Positions 47,801 to 58,424 are shown, counted from the stretch's first letter. The stretch: 64,000 nucleotides of DNA from Omphiscola glabra (GCA_964017045.1 OZ024806.1:2937992-3001991), one strand, 5' to 3'. The notes: a model not told the origin generated them from the sequence alone. Numbers and translations: made by a program.

Positions 47801-47885
47801 TCTAGTGTAAGATATCCACTGATCTATTTAATTGTAATACGCCATAGTGCCGTGATCTAGTGTAAGATATCCACTGATCTGTTTA
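41850..47885. repeat. 55-nt satellite, about 110 copies, 6 kb
   Basis: Units contain gtgatctagtgtaagatatc, cactgatctatttaatttta and atacgccatagtgcc. Diagnostic variants show higher-order structure: tacactgatc at 44681/46111, tgtaatatat at 45001/46431, agtgctgtg at 45156/46586 and aataggccat at 45471/46901 are all exactly 1430 nt (26 units) apart. Another marker, gtgctgtg, recurs at 42351, 42791 (8 units) and 43286 (9 units). The 55-nt period is not a multiple of three and stops are frequent. It is the dominant structure of the window and may be a local satellite locus. Confidence 0.98.
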
Positions 47886-48038
47886 ATACAACAGTTGTCT
47901 TTCTTTTGCCTCCAAGCTGGCTTCCCAGACACTCTAATCTGATTAGTTCCAAGACTTTATGAGACCCGTTGATGCATGCCATAGTCAGAGGTGGATTCGA
48001 AGGGAGTGGGGGTGGTGGCTTAACCTGACCTTAAAGAT

Positions 48039-48865
48039 CAGGGGTCGGCAAACCTTTTGGTATTACCGTGCCAAAGTAAGACATATAAATATAATTCATT
48101 CAGTGTGCCAAAGTAAGACATAAATATAATTCATTCAGTGTGCCAAAGTAAGACATATAATTCATTCAGTGTGCCAAAGTAAGACATCTAATTCATTCAG
48201 CGTGCCAAAGGAAGACATCTAATTCATTCAGCGTGCCAAAGGAAGACTTCTAATTCAGTCAGAGTGCTAATGTACCACTTCTATTTCATTGAGTATGCCA
48301 ATGTAAGACATCTATTCCACTCAACGTGCCAAAGTAAGACATCTAATTCATTCAGCGTGCCAAAGTAAGACATCTAATTCATTTAGCGTGCCAAAGTAAG
48401 ACATCTAATTCAGTCAGTGTGCCAAAGTAAGACATCTAATTCATTCAGCATGCCAAAGTAAGACATCTAATTCATTCAGCATGCCAAAGTAAGACATCAA
48501 ATTCATTCAGCATGCCAAAGTAAGACATCTAATTCATTCAGCATGCCAAAATAAGACATCTAATTCATTCAGCATGCCAAAGTAAGACATCTAATTCAGT
48601 CAGCGTGCCAAAGTAAGACATCTAATTCATTCAGCATGCCAAAATAAGACATCTAATTCATTCAGCGTGCCAAAGTAAGACATCTAATTCATTCAGCATG
48701 CCAAAGTAAGACATCTAATTCATTCAGTGTGCTCATAACTTAAAAGTCTAACATTTAAAGACACATATTTTAGTCCTTTGTAATCCTTTTTGTGTTCTTC
48801 CGCATGCCTATGAAATTGCTATGCTTGTCAATTTTGGCACATGTGATGTAGTCTCCCAAACCCTG
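48039..48865. mobile_element. hAT-type MITE swollen by an internal array
   Basis: The left end CAGGGGTCGGCAAACC is a well-known style of hAT terminus. A candidate right end reads CAGGGTTTGGGAGAC on the minus strand. The flanking octamers ttaaagat and ttatagtt match at 6 of 8 positions. Most of the interior is a 31-nt array that begins within the subterminal sequence. Confidence 0.55.
48065..48735. repeat. 31-nt minisatellite, about 22 copies
   Basis: catgccaaagtaagacatct then aattcattcag. Early copies are diverged (agacatataaatataattc) and later ones uniform, so growth was directional or the left part is older. Confidence 0.95.
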
Positions 48866-48894
48866 TTATAGTTTAAGATTATCCGACCATCCAT

Positions 48895-49460
48895 TTGACG
48901 TAATGAAATCATGACGTGCATGTGATGTCATATAATAGGGCCATGCATGTGATGTCTTGACATGGGGCATGGCGTGTGAAGCAATGAAATAGAGCCATGC
49001 ATGTGGTGTCTTGACATGGGGCCTGGCGTGTGATGCAATGAAATGGAGCCATGCATGTGATGTCATGAAATTGGGCCATGCATGTGGTGTCTTGACATGG
49101 GGCCTGACGTGTGAAGCAATGAAATAGAGCCATGCATGTGATGTCTTGACATGGGGCCTGACGTGTGAAGCAATGAAATAGAGCCATGCATGTGATGTCA
49201 TGACATGGGGCCTGGCGTGTGATGCAATGAAATGGAGCCATGCATGTGATGTCATGAAATTGGGCCATGCATGTGGTGTCTTGACATGGGGCCTGGCGTA
49301 TGAAGCAATGAAATAGAGCCATGCATGTGATGTCTTGACATGGGGCCTGGCGTGTGATGCAATAAAATGGAGCCATGCATGTAATGTCATGAAATTGGGC
49401 CATGCATGTGATGTCATGAAATCTGAAATGGGGACATGTATGTGGCCTCATAAAATGGGT
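48895..49460. repeat. composite minisatellite with two alternating sub-units
   Basis: gccatgcatgtgatgtcatg-type units alternate with acatggggcctggcgtgtg/aagcaatgaaatagagcc units in a repeating order. Each unit contains the palindrome ATGCAT. Long minus-strand frames (48866-49417 and 48909-49505) in two registers are repeat-derived. Confidence 0.9.
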
Positions 49461-49940
49461 CCAATTAGTGAGACAATGAAATGAGGGCCATGTATGTGGT
49501 GTCATAAAATTGGACCGTTCGTGTCAGATCATGAAATGAGGCCATACCCGTGAAGTCATGAAATGGGGCCACGTGTGTGATGTCGTGATACAGATCCATG
49601 TCATTGAATCTGAGTCCGGGGAAAACTCTGCCAATCAAGTGCGTGTGAGTCGGGTGGTTGTCTAATGTCTTTAAAAAAAAGCAGTGCGTTGCAAATTTCA
49701 TCAAAATAAGAACCATTATGTAAAACAAAGGATGTATTCGAATTTTAGGAATATTTTTAAAAAAGAATAACACAATTATAAAAGTTCATGATAGCTTTAT
49801 TATTTGACCATTAATGTTATCAAGAGAGAGCATCGAATCTTTAAAAACTATTCAAAAATTGTACGCCACTAAGTTAGGTGGAGTTCTTTGGATTAAAAAG
49901 TTTTAAAACAAACTTTTATTTATCATACCATCAAAGTACA
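49461..49940. other. unique sequence, no gene seen
   Basis: Left part continues a diverged version of the preceding repeat (gtgatgtcgtgatacag). The rest is AT-rich. Confidence 0.5.
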
Positions 49941-49944
49941 ATCA

Positions 49945-50595
49945 CTAACACTCATAATCTTTTGATCACAATCAAAATATCACTCATAATCTTTTGAGCA
50001 CAATCAATAGCACTCATAATCTTTTGAGCACAATCACTAACACTCATAATCATTTGAGCACAATCACTAGCACTCATAATCATTTGAGCACAATCACTAG
50101 CACTCATAATCATTTGAGCACAATAACTAACATTCATAATCATTTGAGCACAATCACTAGCACTCATAATCTTTTGAGCACAATCACTAACACTCATAAT
50201 CATTTTAGCACAATCACTAGCACTCATAATCATTTGAGCACAATCACTAGCACTCATAATCATTTGAGCACAGTAACTAACACTCATAATCATTTTAGCA
50301 CAATCACTAGCACTCATAATCATTTGAGCACAATCACTAGCACTCATAATCATTTGAGCACAATCACTAGCACTCATAATCATTTGAGCACAATCACTAG
50401 CACTCATAATCATTTGAGCACAATCACTAGCACTCATAATCATTTGAGCACAATCACTAGCACTCATAATCATTTGAGCACAATCACTAGCACTCATAAT
50501 CATTTGAGCACAATCACTAGCACTCATAATCATTTGAGCACAATCACTAGCACTCATAATGATTTGAGCACAATCACTAGCACTCATAATCATCA
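49945..50595. repeat. 30-nt minisatellite, about 21 copies, open on both strands
   Basis: cactcataatcatttgagca then caatcactag. Ten-codon period: minus 49952-50593 reads MIMSASDCAQ repeats and plus 49994-50629 reads STITSTHNHL repeats. Both strands open at once indicates a repeat artefact. Confidence 0.95.
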
Positions 50596-50597
50596 GA

Positions 50598-50752
50598 GAA
50601 AGCTCAATGACACCCTATGCCACATTTAAACTCAATGACACCCTATGCCACATTTAAACTCAATGACACCCTATGCCACATTTAAACTCAATGACACCCT
50701 ATGCCACATTTAAACTCAATGACACCCTATGCCACATTTAAACTCAATGACA
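50598..50752. repeat. 27-nt minisatellite, 6 copies
   Basis: aactcaatgacaccctatgc then cacattt, near-perfect. Confidence 0.95.
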
Positions 50753-50914
50753 TATTGTCCTCCCACAGAGGGAAACCAATTGAAAGCACAGAGAGACAAA
50801 GAAGACAAGTTTTAACTGCTTGTACATGATAGAATTGCTAAGGGTTGAAGTTTACGTCGGAACTGTTTCAGCAAGGTACTGTACGGTACACCTCGCCGCA
50901 ACACTACTAGTGAG

Positions 50915-51330
50915 TGGGATGAGGGTCTGAGTGAGTGGCAGGGGGCCTAAGTGAGTGGGAGGGAGGTCTGAGTGAGTGGGAGGGAGGTCTGAGTGAGTGG
51001 GAGGGAGGTCTGAGTGAGTGGGAGGGAGGTCTCAGTGAGTGGGGGGAGGTCTGAGTGAATGGGATGGGCGTCTAAGTGAGTGGGATGGGGGTCTAAGTGA
51101 GTGAGATGGGGGTCTAAGTGAGTGAGATGGGGGTCTAAGTGAGTTATGGGGGTCTAAGTGAGTGAGATGGGGGGTCTGAGTGAGTGGGAGGGGGTCTGAG
51201 TGGGAGGAATGTCTGATTGAGGGGTAAGATGGCCTGAGGATTTGGGGGTGGGGGGGGTGAGTGAGTAAGAGGGAAAGGGTTCTGGGAGAGTGAGAGCTGG
51301 TCAGAGAGTGGGAAAGAGGTCGGAGTGGGG
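50915..51330. repeat. 20-nt G-rich minisatellite, degenerate to the right
   Basis: gtctgagtgagtgggaggga and gtctaagtgagtgagatggg. Proline/serine-rich minus-strand frames (51032-51388) follow from composition. Confidence 0.9.
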
Positions 51331-51764
51331 AGGTCCAAGTCAAAGGGGTATGACTAAGTGAGTAGGTGGGGGGTCTATTGTGTCTCAACGTTTTGAAAGC
51401 AGGGCACAGGATCAGAACTCTGACTCACTATCAGAGTATAGCAGAAGGCTGCATCCTCTGTCCACTTCAGCCGTTATTAACTCAGATCCAGATCAAAATC
51501 CATTTACTTTACCAAAAGAATCAAATCAACAATCCTACATTTAATCTTCGTAAATATTCATATTGTTAATCTTACATTTAATCTTCATGAGTATGTTGAG
51601 CCACCAATTCACCATCACATTACTATCCACTCAAATGTTCTTGCATTATCTATTGCTCAACTTTTTCAACTTCTCTGTCAGGAATAGGCCTACATTACAG
51701 TCCAGCTCATTGACTTGTGGAGTTTTTCTACCTCTTTTTCACCTTCTGCTGACCAGAGACCAAT
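51331..51764. other. unique sequence downstream of NSMCE2; possible 3' end region
   Basis: On the minus strand, ATTAAA hexamers occur at 51577-51582 and 51540-51545, which could serve as polyadenylation signals for the gene whose stop codon is at 52242. The small plus-strand frames here (51366-51569, 51563-51781) show no domain. Inference only. Confidence 0.3.
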
Positions 51765-52200
51765 GGTTCACAGACCAGTGACCAATAGTTCACAGACCAG
51801 TGACCAATAGTTCACAGACCAGTGACCAATGGTTCACAGACCAGTGACCAATAGTTCACAGACCAGAGACCAATAGTTCACAGACCAGTGACCAATAGTT
51901 CACAGACCAGTGACCAATGGTTCACACACCAGTGACCAATGGTTCACAGACCAGTGACCAATGGTTCACAGACCAGTGACCAATGGTTCACAGACCAGTG
52001 ACCAATGGTTCACAGACCAGTGACCAATGGTTCACAGACCAGTGACCAATAGTTCACAGACCAGTGACCAATGGTTCACAGACCAGTGACCAATGGTTCA
52101 CAGACCAGTGACCAATGGTTCACAGACCAGTGACCAATAGTTCACAGACCAGTGACCAATGGTTCACAGACCAGTGACCAATGGTTCACAGACCAGTGAA
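51765..52200. repeat. 22-nt minisatellite, about 20 copies, next to the NSMCE2 stop codon
   Basis: ggttcacagaccagtgaccaat with agttcac and agagacc variants. It begins about 40 bp past the NSMCE2 stop codon on that gene's strand, so unless polyadenylation is immediate it is transcribed as 3' untranslated RNA. Each unit has a CCAAT word on the plus strand. Confidence 0.95.
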
Positions 52201-52241
52201 ATGACAGCTGCTTGTCCAAGAACTTGGGAGTATAACTTGCC

Positions 52242-55200
52242 CTACCGTCTCAGCTTTTCCAACAATGTGATATATTTCTTCATCTCTGTGTGTTCCTCAA
52301 GACAATCTGGTGTAATGGGCTCTTTGTTGCCGCAGCCAACAGCGGGGCACCTGTGGTGCAATGAGAAGAAGAGAAGAGAGAATTAAAGAAGTTACTAAGA
52401 TATCTTTTTATTTCAGGAACTCTGCAAATTACAGCAAGAATGAGATAATCTGAAATCTTCCTTTACAGAGCGAGGGGGTCAAGATTTTGTTAGCAATCAG
52501 GCAACCAGGAGATAAGAGTATGGTACAACACAACATTAAATTACAGAAAAATGATGTGAGAACAGATGGAAAAATGTTGTGTGGGGGGGGGGGGTCTAAT
52601 TCTTTCTATCACTTTCACATCACTGCTCTAAACATATTTATGTAATGGTTTCCCTGCAATCTATCTAAACATCTTTATGTTTTGGTTTCTCTGCAATTTA
52701 TCTAAACATCTTTATGTAATGGTTTCCCTGCAATCTATCTAAACATCTTTATGTAATGGTTTCCCTGCAATCTATCTAAACATCTTTATGTAATGGTTTC
52801 CCTGCAATCTATCTAAACATCTTTATGTAATGGTTTCCCTGCAATCTATCTAAACATCTTTATGTAATGGTTTCCCTGCAATCTATCTAAACATCTTTAT
52901 GTAATGGTTTCCCTGCAATCTATCTAAACATCTTTATGTAATGGTTTCCCTGCAATCTATCTAAACATCTTTATGTAATGGTTTCCCTGCAATCTATCTA
53001 AACATCTTTATGTAATGGTTTCCCTGTAATCTATCTAAACATCTTTATGTAATGGTTTCCCTGCAATCTATCTAAACATCTTTATGTAATGGTTTCCCTG
53101 CAATCTATCTAAACATCTTTATGTAATGGTTTCCCTGCAATCTATCTAAACATCTTTATGTAATGGTTTCCCTGCAATCTATCTAAACATCTTTATGTAA
53201 TGGTTTCTCTGCTTTCTATTTTTATATTCTACAACACTTCCAATCATAACTTTCTTACAACTCTCTCCAGATAACCAAGCAGGACTTTTTGGCGCTGCCG
53301 TTTTGGCGCGACCGTTTTGGCGCAGGACATTTTGGCGCCATTTAAAAATAACTTAACGTTTATAAACTTTTAATAAAGAGAATGCTTGAACGGCAGTCTA
53401 GGTTCCATGGAGATCACTGTTGAGGATAACAGACGGGATTTCAGTTGTCTCTGTTGCCCTCCTTTTGATTCCAGTCATTATCATGGCAACCTGAAGTTGC
53501 GCTGCGTCACTTCCGTGACTATGCTGGTTCATCTGCATCAGAACTCGATCATTATCTACGGTCGCGTGTAAACGAGCCTTGCATTCGTTCTTCAGCTCAC
53601 ATCGCCAGAACTTCTTGGAATGGTCTGCACTAATTTTATCGAACATATAACAGTATCCTTCGTGATTCAACTTTTCTTTACCAACCCTCGATGTAACATT
53701 TTCCATTTGACTGGTTTAACAGAATTATAATATATGATATATTTATGAAACTCTACTTAACTTATGATTTTAGTCTAGAACACCCTTGCACTTTTATAAA
53801 TGTGAAGCGCACGCATGATTAGGCAGGAACGGTAAATAATGGCTTAGGCCATCTGTGCGCCAAAATGACATGCGCCAAAACGGCGGCGCCAAAACGTCAC
53901 GTACCGCCAGATAATTTTCAAAATAGTTAGCACATGATTTAATGATATTATTACTTTTTTTTTTACAATATTGCTTTTCCAATCCCCTGCAAAAAAACTT
54001 GCTAAATTTTGGCTTTTGTGTTTAAAAACATTTTATCTGGTTCTACTGATGACCTGAACATGTCTTGACACAATCAGATTCATCCTGCCATCCTCCTCTT
54101 ACTTACACATACACGTACCATGGTCCGTTCATGTTTTAAATCAAAGTTTATGAATATTTCCTCCTTGCAACTCTGGGCGTATGTACTCTGGGCGTATGTA
54201 CTCAGTACAAAACCAAACTGAGACAGGAAAACCCTAAAACGTACTTAGCCTTTCCCTTCCTGTTTTGGATGTATCCCAGAATGCCTTCTTTATCGTACAC
54301 GTGATTGCAGATCTTGTTCTTGACAGGGGTGACCATTGTCTGACCAGTGTATGGACATTTAACGTTGATTTCCTCATCCGTCATAGCCATGTCCTCATCA
54401 TCATTGGAAGAATATGTCAGGGCAGCTCTAAGTGCGGCCAGCTGCTCCTCTGCGAACACAAAAGTAGGAATCACATTTTTTAATCTAAAATGTAGTGTAA
54501 CTTAAATGGGTAAAATTTTCAAAAATGTAAAGGCGAAAAACAATTTAATTTTTAAAAAATAATTATTATTGTGACTCATTTCAATCTACATTATATACTA
54601 AGACATAAAAAAACATCTGTTTTGCTCATCCATCCATGTTTAATTAAATTGCTAAATTATTCTTATTGCCATTTGCGTCTGCTGATAAAGAGTTTTTTTT
54701 AGCTGCCACATTTTATTCTTTCTGCTGTGGCTTAATTCAAGTGATCAGCACATGTTGCATTATTCATTCCATTACTCACAAGCTTGGCTGTATTAATTCA
54801 AGTGATCAGCACATGTTGCATTATTCATTCCATTACTCACAAGCTTGGCTGTATTAATTCAAGTGATCAGCACATGTTGCATTATTCATTCCATTACTCA
54901 CAAGCTTGGCTGTATTATCTGAAGTCTCCCCACAAACAAAAAATGTTGAACTCCATACCTAAGCTCCCAGTGAGATTCAAGCTCTCTTCCTACCTAAGCT
55001 CCCAGTGACATTCAAGCTCTCTTCCTACCTAAGCTCCCAGTGACATTCATGCTCTCTTCCTACCTAAGCTCCCAGTGACATTCAAGCTCTCTTACTACCT
55101 AAGCTCCCAGTGACATTCAAGCTCTCTTACTACCTAAGCTCCCAGTGACATTCAAGCTCTCTTACTACCTAAGCTCCCAGTGAGATTCAAGCTCTCTTCC

Positions 55201-57792
55201 TACCTAAGCTCCCAGTAACATTCAAGCTCTCTTCCTACCTAAGCTCCCAGTGACATTCATGCTCTCTTCCTACCTAAGCTCCCAGTGACATTCAAGCTCT
55301 CTTACTACCTAAGCTCCCAGTGACATTCATGCTCTCTTCCTACCTAAGCTCCCAGTGACATTCAAGCTCTCTTCCAACTCCTTGAATTTAGGGTGGGACT
55401 TGTAATCTTGTATATTGCTTCTTTTCAGCTCTTCTAATTTTCTGTCAAATTCTTCTGTCAAGTTCAAGCCATCTTCTGCAGTGTTATCCTGTGACCAAAA
55501 ATAAATACATTTGATACATCAAATTATTGTATAGGTGTAAAGGTATTCTAACATACAGGCAACAGCTTTCTTCTACAGTGAGTAAGTTAGCTGTTTCAGT
55601 AATTCAAAGCTGCCCTATGATTTGCGACATTCTCAACATTAGTTAATCTACTTTAGAGATATATTTTCTTTCATATTGTTTAAGTAAGATGACCATTCAT
55701 ATTGTTAGTACTAGTATAGTAGTGGTTTTTGGACATTAGTCCTGGTTAGTCTTGAGTTGTAATCAGCACAGTTATAATATACAACAACAGAATCAAATAT
55801 CATTTCTTTATCATAAGATTGCTTCTGACACCCAGGCGTAAAATAAAAAATAACTACAAAATATATTTTTCATCCAAATTAGCATCACGATACTAATATT
55901 TATTTCAAATGAACGCCTCACAGACTGGAGAGTTCTGTGTGTTACCAAATAACTGTTTATCTTTGGACACTCATGGCATAAAAACGAATTTAAATGTCAT
56001 GGCTTTTACATTTGAAAAAAAATATGGTCAAATTATCTTATCTTTAAATGAATCTCATTAAACCTGCTAAACTACAAAGTCCTGGAATTAGAAAATTTAA
56101 AACTTGCAAGAATTTCAAACTATTGATGGTAAAAGAAGCAAAGGAAATAAACAACACAACATCACATTGAATTGGTGTTGTTTTTTTATAAGACATCTTG
56201 AAGCTCATCTAATCCCATGACTTCCCCACAAAGTAAAAGAGAATCCACTTGATCCATCCACTTGATCCATCCATGAGAAGGGGCTTTCTTTAGTACAGTA
56301 CATTTTTTAAGGCAAAATGGCCATTATTAATGGCCAACTTAGGCTTTACGGGACACATGACTTTCTGTGTACCACTGAACTCCCCTTTGCTTATTCCCGT
56401 ATTGTTACCAGAGTTATGTGTTCTTTATTTTTTAAAAAGTAATACGCTGTTTTAATTGACTTTTCATAATGTGGTTAATTAGTACTGGTATTTGAAAACG
56501 AGTTTGTCTGTGTGAGTCCGATCATTTGAATAATGAATTTTGACTTTATTGATATGTTTTGGATTTTATTTAAGTTAGAACCTGCAATAAAGTGTGAAAA
56601 AGTGTATTTCATGAAACTGTAAGTAGATTTATTTTTCATGATTTTGAATATTTAAAAAGTAATTTTAATCTATTTATTCAATTTTACGTTTGTCTCACTA
56701 CAGTGTGTAACTGTAGCATATGAACACATGGTTTTAGGGTTCAGGTAAGGTAGTTATAGATTTTAGGATTGATGATATACTTATGTTCACATTTGGGAGG
56801 CTAATTTAAGGTTTTAAATTCACGTTCGTGTTAGGGAGACTGATTTAAGGTTCTAAATTCACGTTCGTGTTAGGGAGACTGATTTAAGGTTTTAAATTCC
56901 CTCAGTTAGGAAGAGTGATAGATTTTAGGTTTGAAGGTATTTCACCAAAAAAAAAAATTATTTCATTCAATTTGTATGCGGCTAACTTTTAATCGTTAAA
57001 AAAAATGTCGGTTGATTTTTTCATTTTTTTCAATTAATTTTTAAATTTAAATGTCATTTAATATTATCATTTTTCATTTACTACTTTTTGACATGTCTGC
57101 TGCCATGGCAAAAAAGATGGCGACAGTTTTAAAGAAAGGAAAAAAAAGCAGTGCCTAAGACTGGGAAAAAGAAGGGACCCTGATAATGCAAACTAACCAA
57201 AAAAAAAGAGACTAACTCTATACACATCTATTTTTGCAAACAATTTCTGTGATGAAGTGCTCACCAATGCCTGGATGTGATTTAGACCCAAGACATGTTG
57301 TTTTATATCATGTTCCATGCTGATAAATTCCCGCATGATGTTTTGAGTTGCATTTCTCAAGTTTTCATCTCCTGCAAGATCAAAAATTTAGAAGATTACA
57401 TTTTTTCCTCAACTTAATTTTGTATAAAATATATTTGCACCACCTGACTTCAGCCGTCAACTAGTTCCAAAAAACTCCTCCTGCTGGGAACTTTTAACCA
57501 TGGGCAAAAAATCAAATTGTTTAAGACTAATCATTTAATTAATAACATAAGTGATTTTTATTTCCTGCTTAATGAGAACAGGGCTTATCACAAATCACTC
57601 ACAGAATTCAATGCAGGCTACTCCAGTGGTAGCAAGTCAATATCAACACTGTCACTCACCAGTGCAGTGGTCAGCTATATTCTGTCCAACATCGGTTGTG
57701 TTATCCATAGCAACGTTAAGATACTCAATCAATTTCTGGTCCAATATCTGAAGATCTGAATCAACTTCACTGAGAAATCCTCTGTTCGTCAT
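52242..57792 (-). CDS. NSMCE2: NSMCE2/MMS21-type E3 SUMO ligase of the SMC5/6 complex, five coding exons
   Basis: SUMO E3 ligase subunit that docks on the SMC5 coiled coil in the nucleus and sumoylates DNA repair and cohesion proteins (known for the family). Exons, in transcript order: 57660-57792, 57265-57371, 55344-55488, 54245-54449, 52242-52350. The introns all have GT-AG ends and phases agree, giving 232 codons (human protein 247). The ATG at 57790-57792 follows an in-frame TGA two codons upstream. Residues 1-129 are helical and charged, as expected for the SMC5-binding part. The SP-RING follows: CPYTGQ at 160, PVKNKICNH, and KCPAVGCGNK made by the last splice. Zinc ligands Cys176, His178, Cys198 and Cys203 are all present. 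A pyrimidine-rich tract ending ctccag just upstream of the ATG suggests a 5' untranslated exon (boundary near 57826). Oddities: exon 3 ends inside a tandem array, intron 4 holds a MULE, and the 3' side is a minisatellite. Exon joins are my reading without transcript data. Confidence 0.93.
52410..52620. other. intron 4 of NSMCE2, unique part
   Basis: Non-repetitive intronic sequence with a G run near 52580-52592. The intron 4 acceptor (minus strand ttgcaccacag) is at 52351-52361. Confidence 0.6.
52622..53215. repeat. 37-nt minisatellite, about 16 copies, in NSMCE2 intron 4
   Basis: tctatctaaacatctttatg then taatggtttccctgcaa. The inner copies are nearly identical and only the first two and last are diverged. 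Located inside intron 4, so it is transcribed with the gene. Confidence 0.97.
53275..53906 (-). mobile_element. 632-bp Mutator-like (MULE) element with FLYWCH ORF
   Basis: The terminal inverted repeats contain three GTTTTGGCGC-type words each. The left (53275-53340) and right (53862-53906, read on minus) ends align at the same offset from the flanks, sharing GGCGC, GCCGTTTTGGCGC and CATTTTGGCGC. The octamer ccagataa is present on both sides (53267-53274 and 53907-53914), fitting the 8-10-bp duplications of Mutator-like elements. The internal ORF encodes a FLYWCH zinc finger, a domain common in animal MULEs. No transposase catalytic domain remains. It sits in NSMCE2 intron 4 with its ORF on the gene's sense strand. 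Confidence 0.85.
53398..53706 (-). CDS. FLYWCH-type zinc finger protein, transposon-borne, 102 aa
   Basis: A single uninterrupted frame starting MENVTSRVGKEKLNHEGYCY. The FLYWCH signature is present: the aromatic GYCYMFDK, then FWRCELKNECKARLHAT and the paired histidines of NQHSHG. The ligands are C-x5-C then H-x-H, as in FLYWCH fingers, which bind DNA or protein. In animal MULEs this domain precedes the MULE transposase domain. Here the frame ends about 30 residues after the finger, so the transposase part has been lost. The ATG lies inside the element, about 155-200 bp from its end. Substitutions have not broken the frame, so it may be young or retained. Whether it is expressed, or spliced into NSMCE2 transcripts, is unknown. 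Confidence 0.75.
   Translation of the reverse strand: MENVTSRVGKEKLNHEGYCYMFDKISADHSKKFWRCELKNECKARLHATVDNDRVLMQMNQHSHGSDAAQLQVAMIMTGIKRRATETTEIPSVILNSDLHGT
53915..54244. other. remaining part of NSMCE2 intron 4
   Basis: AT-rich intron sequence next to the exon 4 donor (minus strand GTACGT at 54239-54244). A short duplication ctctgggcgtatgtact lies near 54171-54202. No other feature. Confidence 0.6.
54725..54920. repeat. 61-nt tandem repeat, 3 copies, in NSMCE2 intron 3
   Basis: cttggctgtattaattcaag, tgatcagcacatgttgcatt then attcattccattactcacaa. Near-perfect. Confidence 0.95.
54957..55375 (-). repeat. 35-nt array duplicating the NSMCE2 exon 3 5' splice site, 12 copies
   Basis: Units on plus: acctaagctcccagtgacat then tcaagctctcttcct. 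On the gene strand each unit holds the last 25 nt of exon 3 followed by about 10 nt of intron, with the donor junction AG/GTAGGA (GTAGTA in copies preceded by cttact). The copy at 55342 is the one joined to the exon. The other eleven follow within intron 3. Using a later donor would add SLGRKRA and an in-frame TGA, so only the first donor keeps the reading frame. Confidence 0.93.
55489..57264. other. NSMCE2 intron 2
   Basis: AT-rich, 1776 bp. It contains short repeats of tagggagactgatttaagg near 56800-56890 and a gttcaggtaaggtagttat patch near 56741 that resembles the gttcaggttaggg family further right. No open frame with a domain. Confidence 0.6.
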
Positions 57793-58420
57793 TCGTCAAA
57801 TGGGGAATGTTAGGATTAGTGGGATGCTGGAGAGAAAAAGATGACTGGCTGTTAATTGGGAAAATAGGAGGACCATTTTTATGAATGCAATACATATTGA
57901 GATGTACTGTCATAAATTATTATCAGTTTTACAATATCAATAATGGAAGTGCCATTCAAATGCTGTAACAACTAGCATTTGCAGCAAATACATTTTCTGG
58001 GTCTTCTACGCCTCAGGAGGTGCTTTCACATCTGGTTAAGAAATGTTTCTGACACAGGTGCAGTTATTTGATATCCATGGGAGGTGAATTTTCTAAGGGT
58101 TGGCAAAAGACAGTAGTCTGTAGTCTGGGGGGGGTTGGGGGTGCATAGATTTGTGACATTTTATATGAGAGGGGGGTCTAACTTTTTGTGACAACGGGGG
58201 GGGGGGGGGGGGGGGTATATTCGGCAAAATTGCCTGACTTCATTTATGGATAGCCCCTTTTATGGCTATAGCTACAACCTTTTGCAAAAGTCCTTATACT
58301 TATAGCCCAGTAATAGGTACATTCAAGAACATAAAAACTAGCTAATTCCTATATGTGGTTCCTCGATTTCATTTGCGTGTTTATTGGGAGTCACTGCCCT
58401 TTGTTTATGTTTTGAGAATT
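57793..58420. other. region upstream of NSMCE2 coding start
   Basis: Probable 5' untranslated exon edge near 57826. Further on is a fragment resembling the GGGGTCG-ended elements (about 58120-58260, ending ttcatttatggatagcccc) with a long G run at 58197-58215. No promoter element could be fixed. Confidence 0.4.
58120..58257. mobile_element. fragment of the GGGGTCG-ended inverted-repeat family
   Basis: The right end read on minus is GGGGCTATCCATAAATGAAG then TCA, diverged from the other two copies but with the same layout. The interior has the tttgtgacattttat and G-run blocks seen in copy 1. The left end is not recognisable. Confidence 0.45.
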
Positions 58421-58424
58421 GTGA

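Noticed and set aside
49952..50629. Long Ser/Asp/Cys and Thr/His/Asn repeat frames on opposite strands
   Set aside because: 30-nt array; the unit is ten codons, so open frames are automatic.
53281..53340. GTTTTGGCGC repeats as a simple tandem repeat or E2F site cluster
   Set aside because: The same words occur inverted at 53862-53906 with matching flanking octamers, so they are transposon ends.
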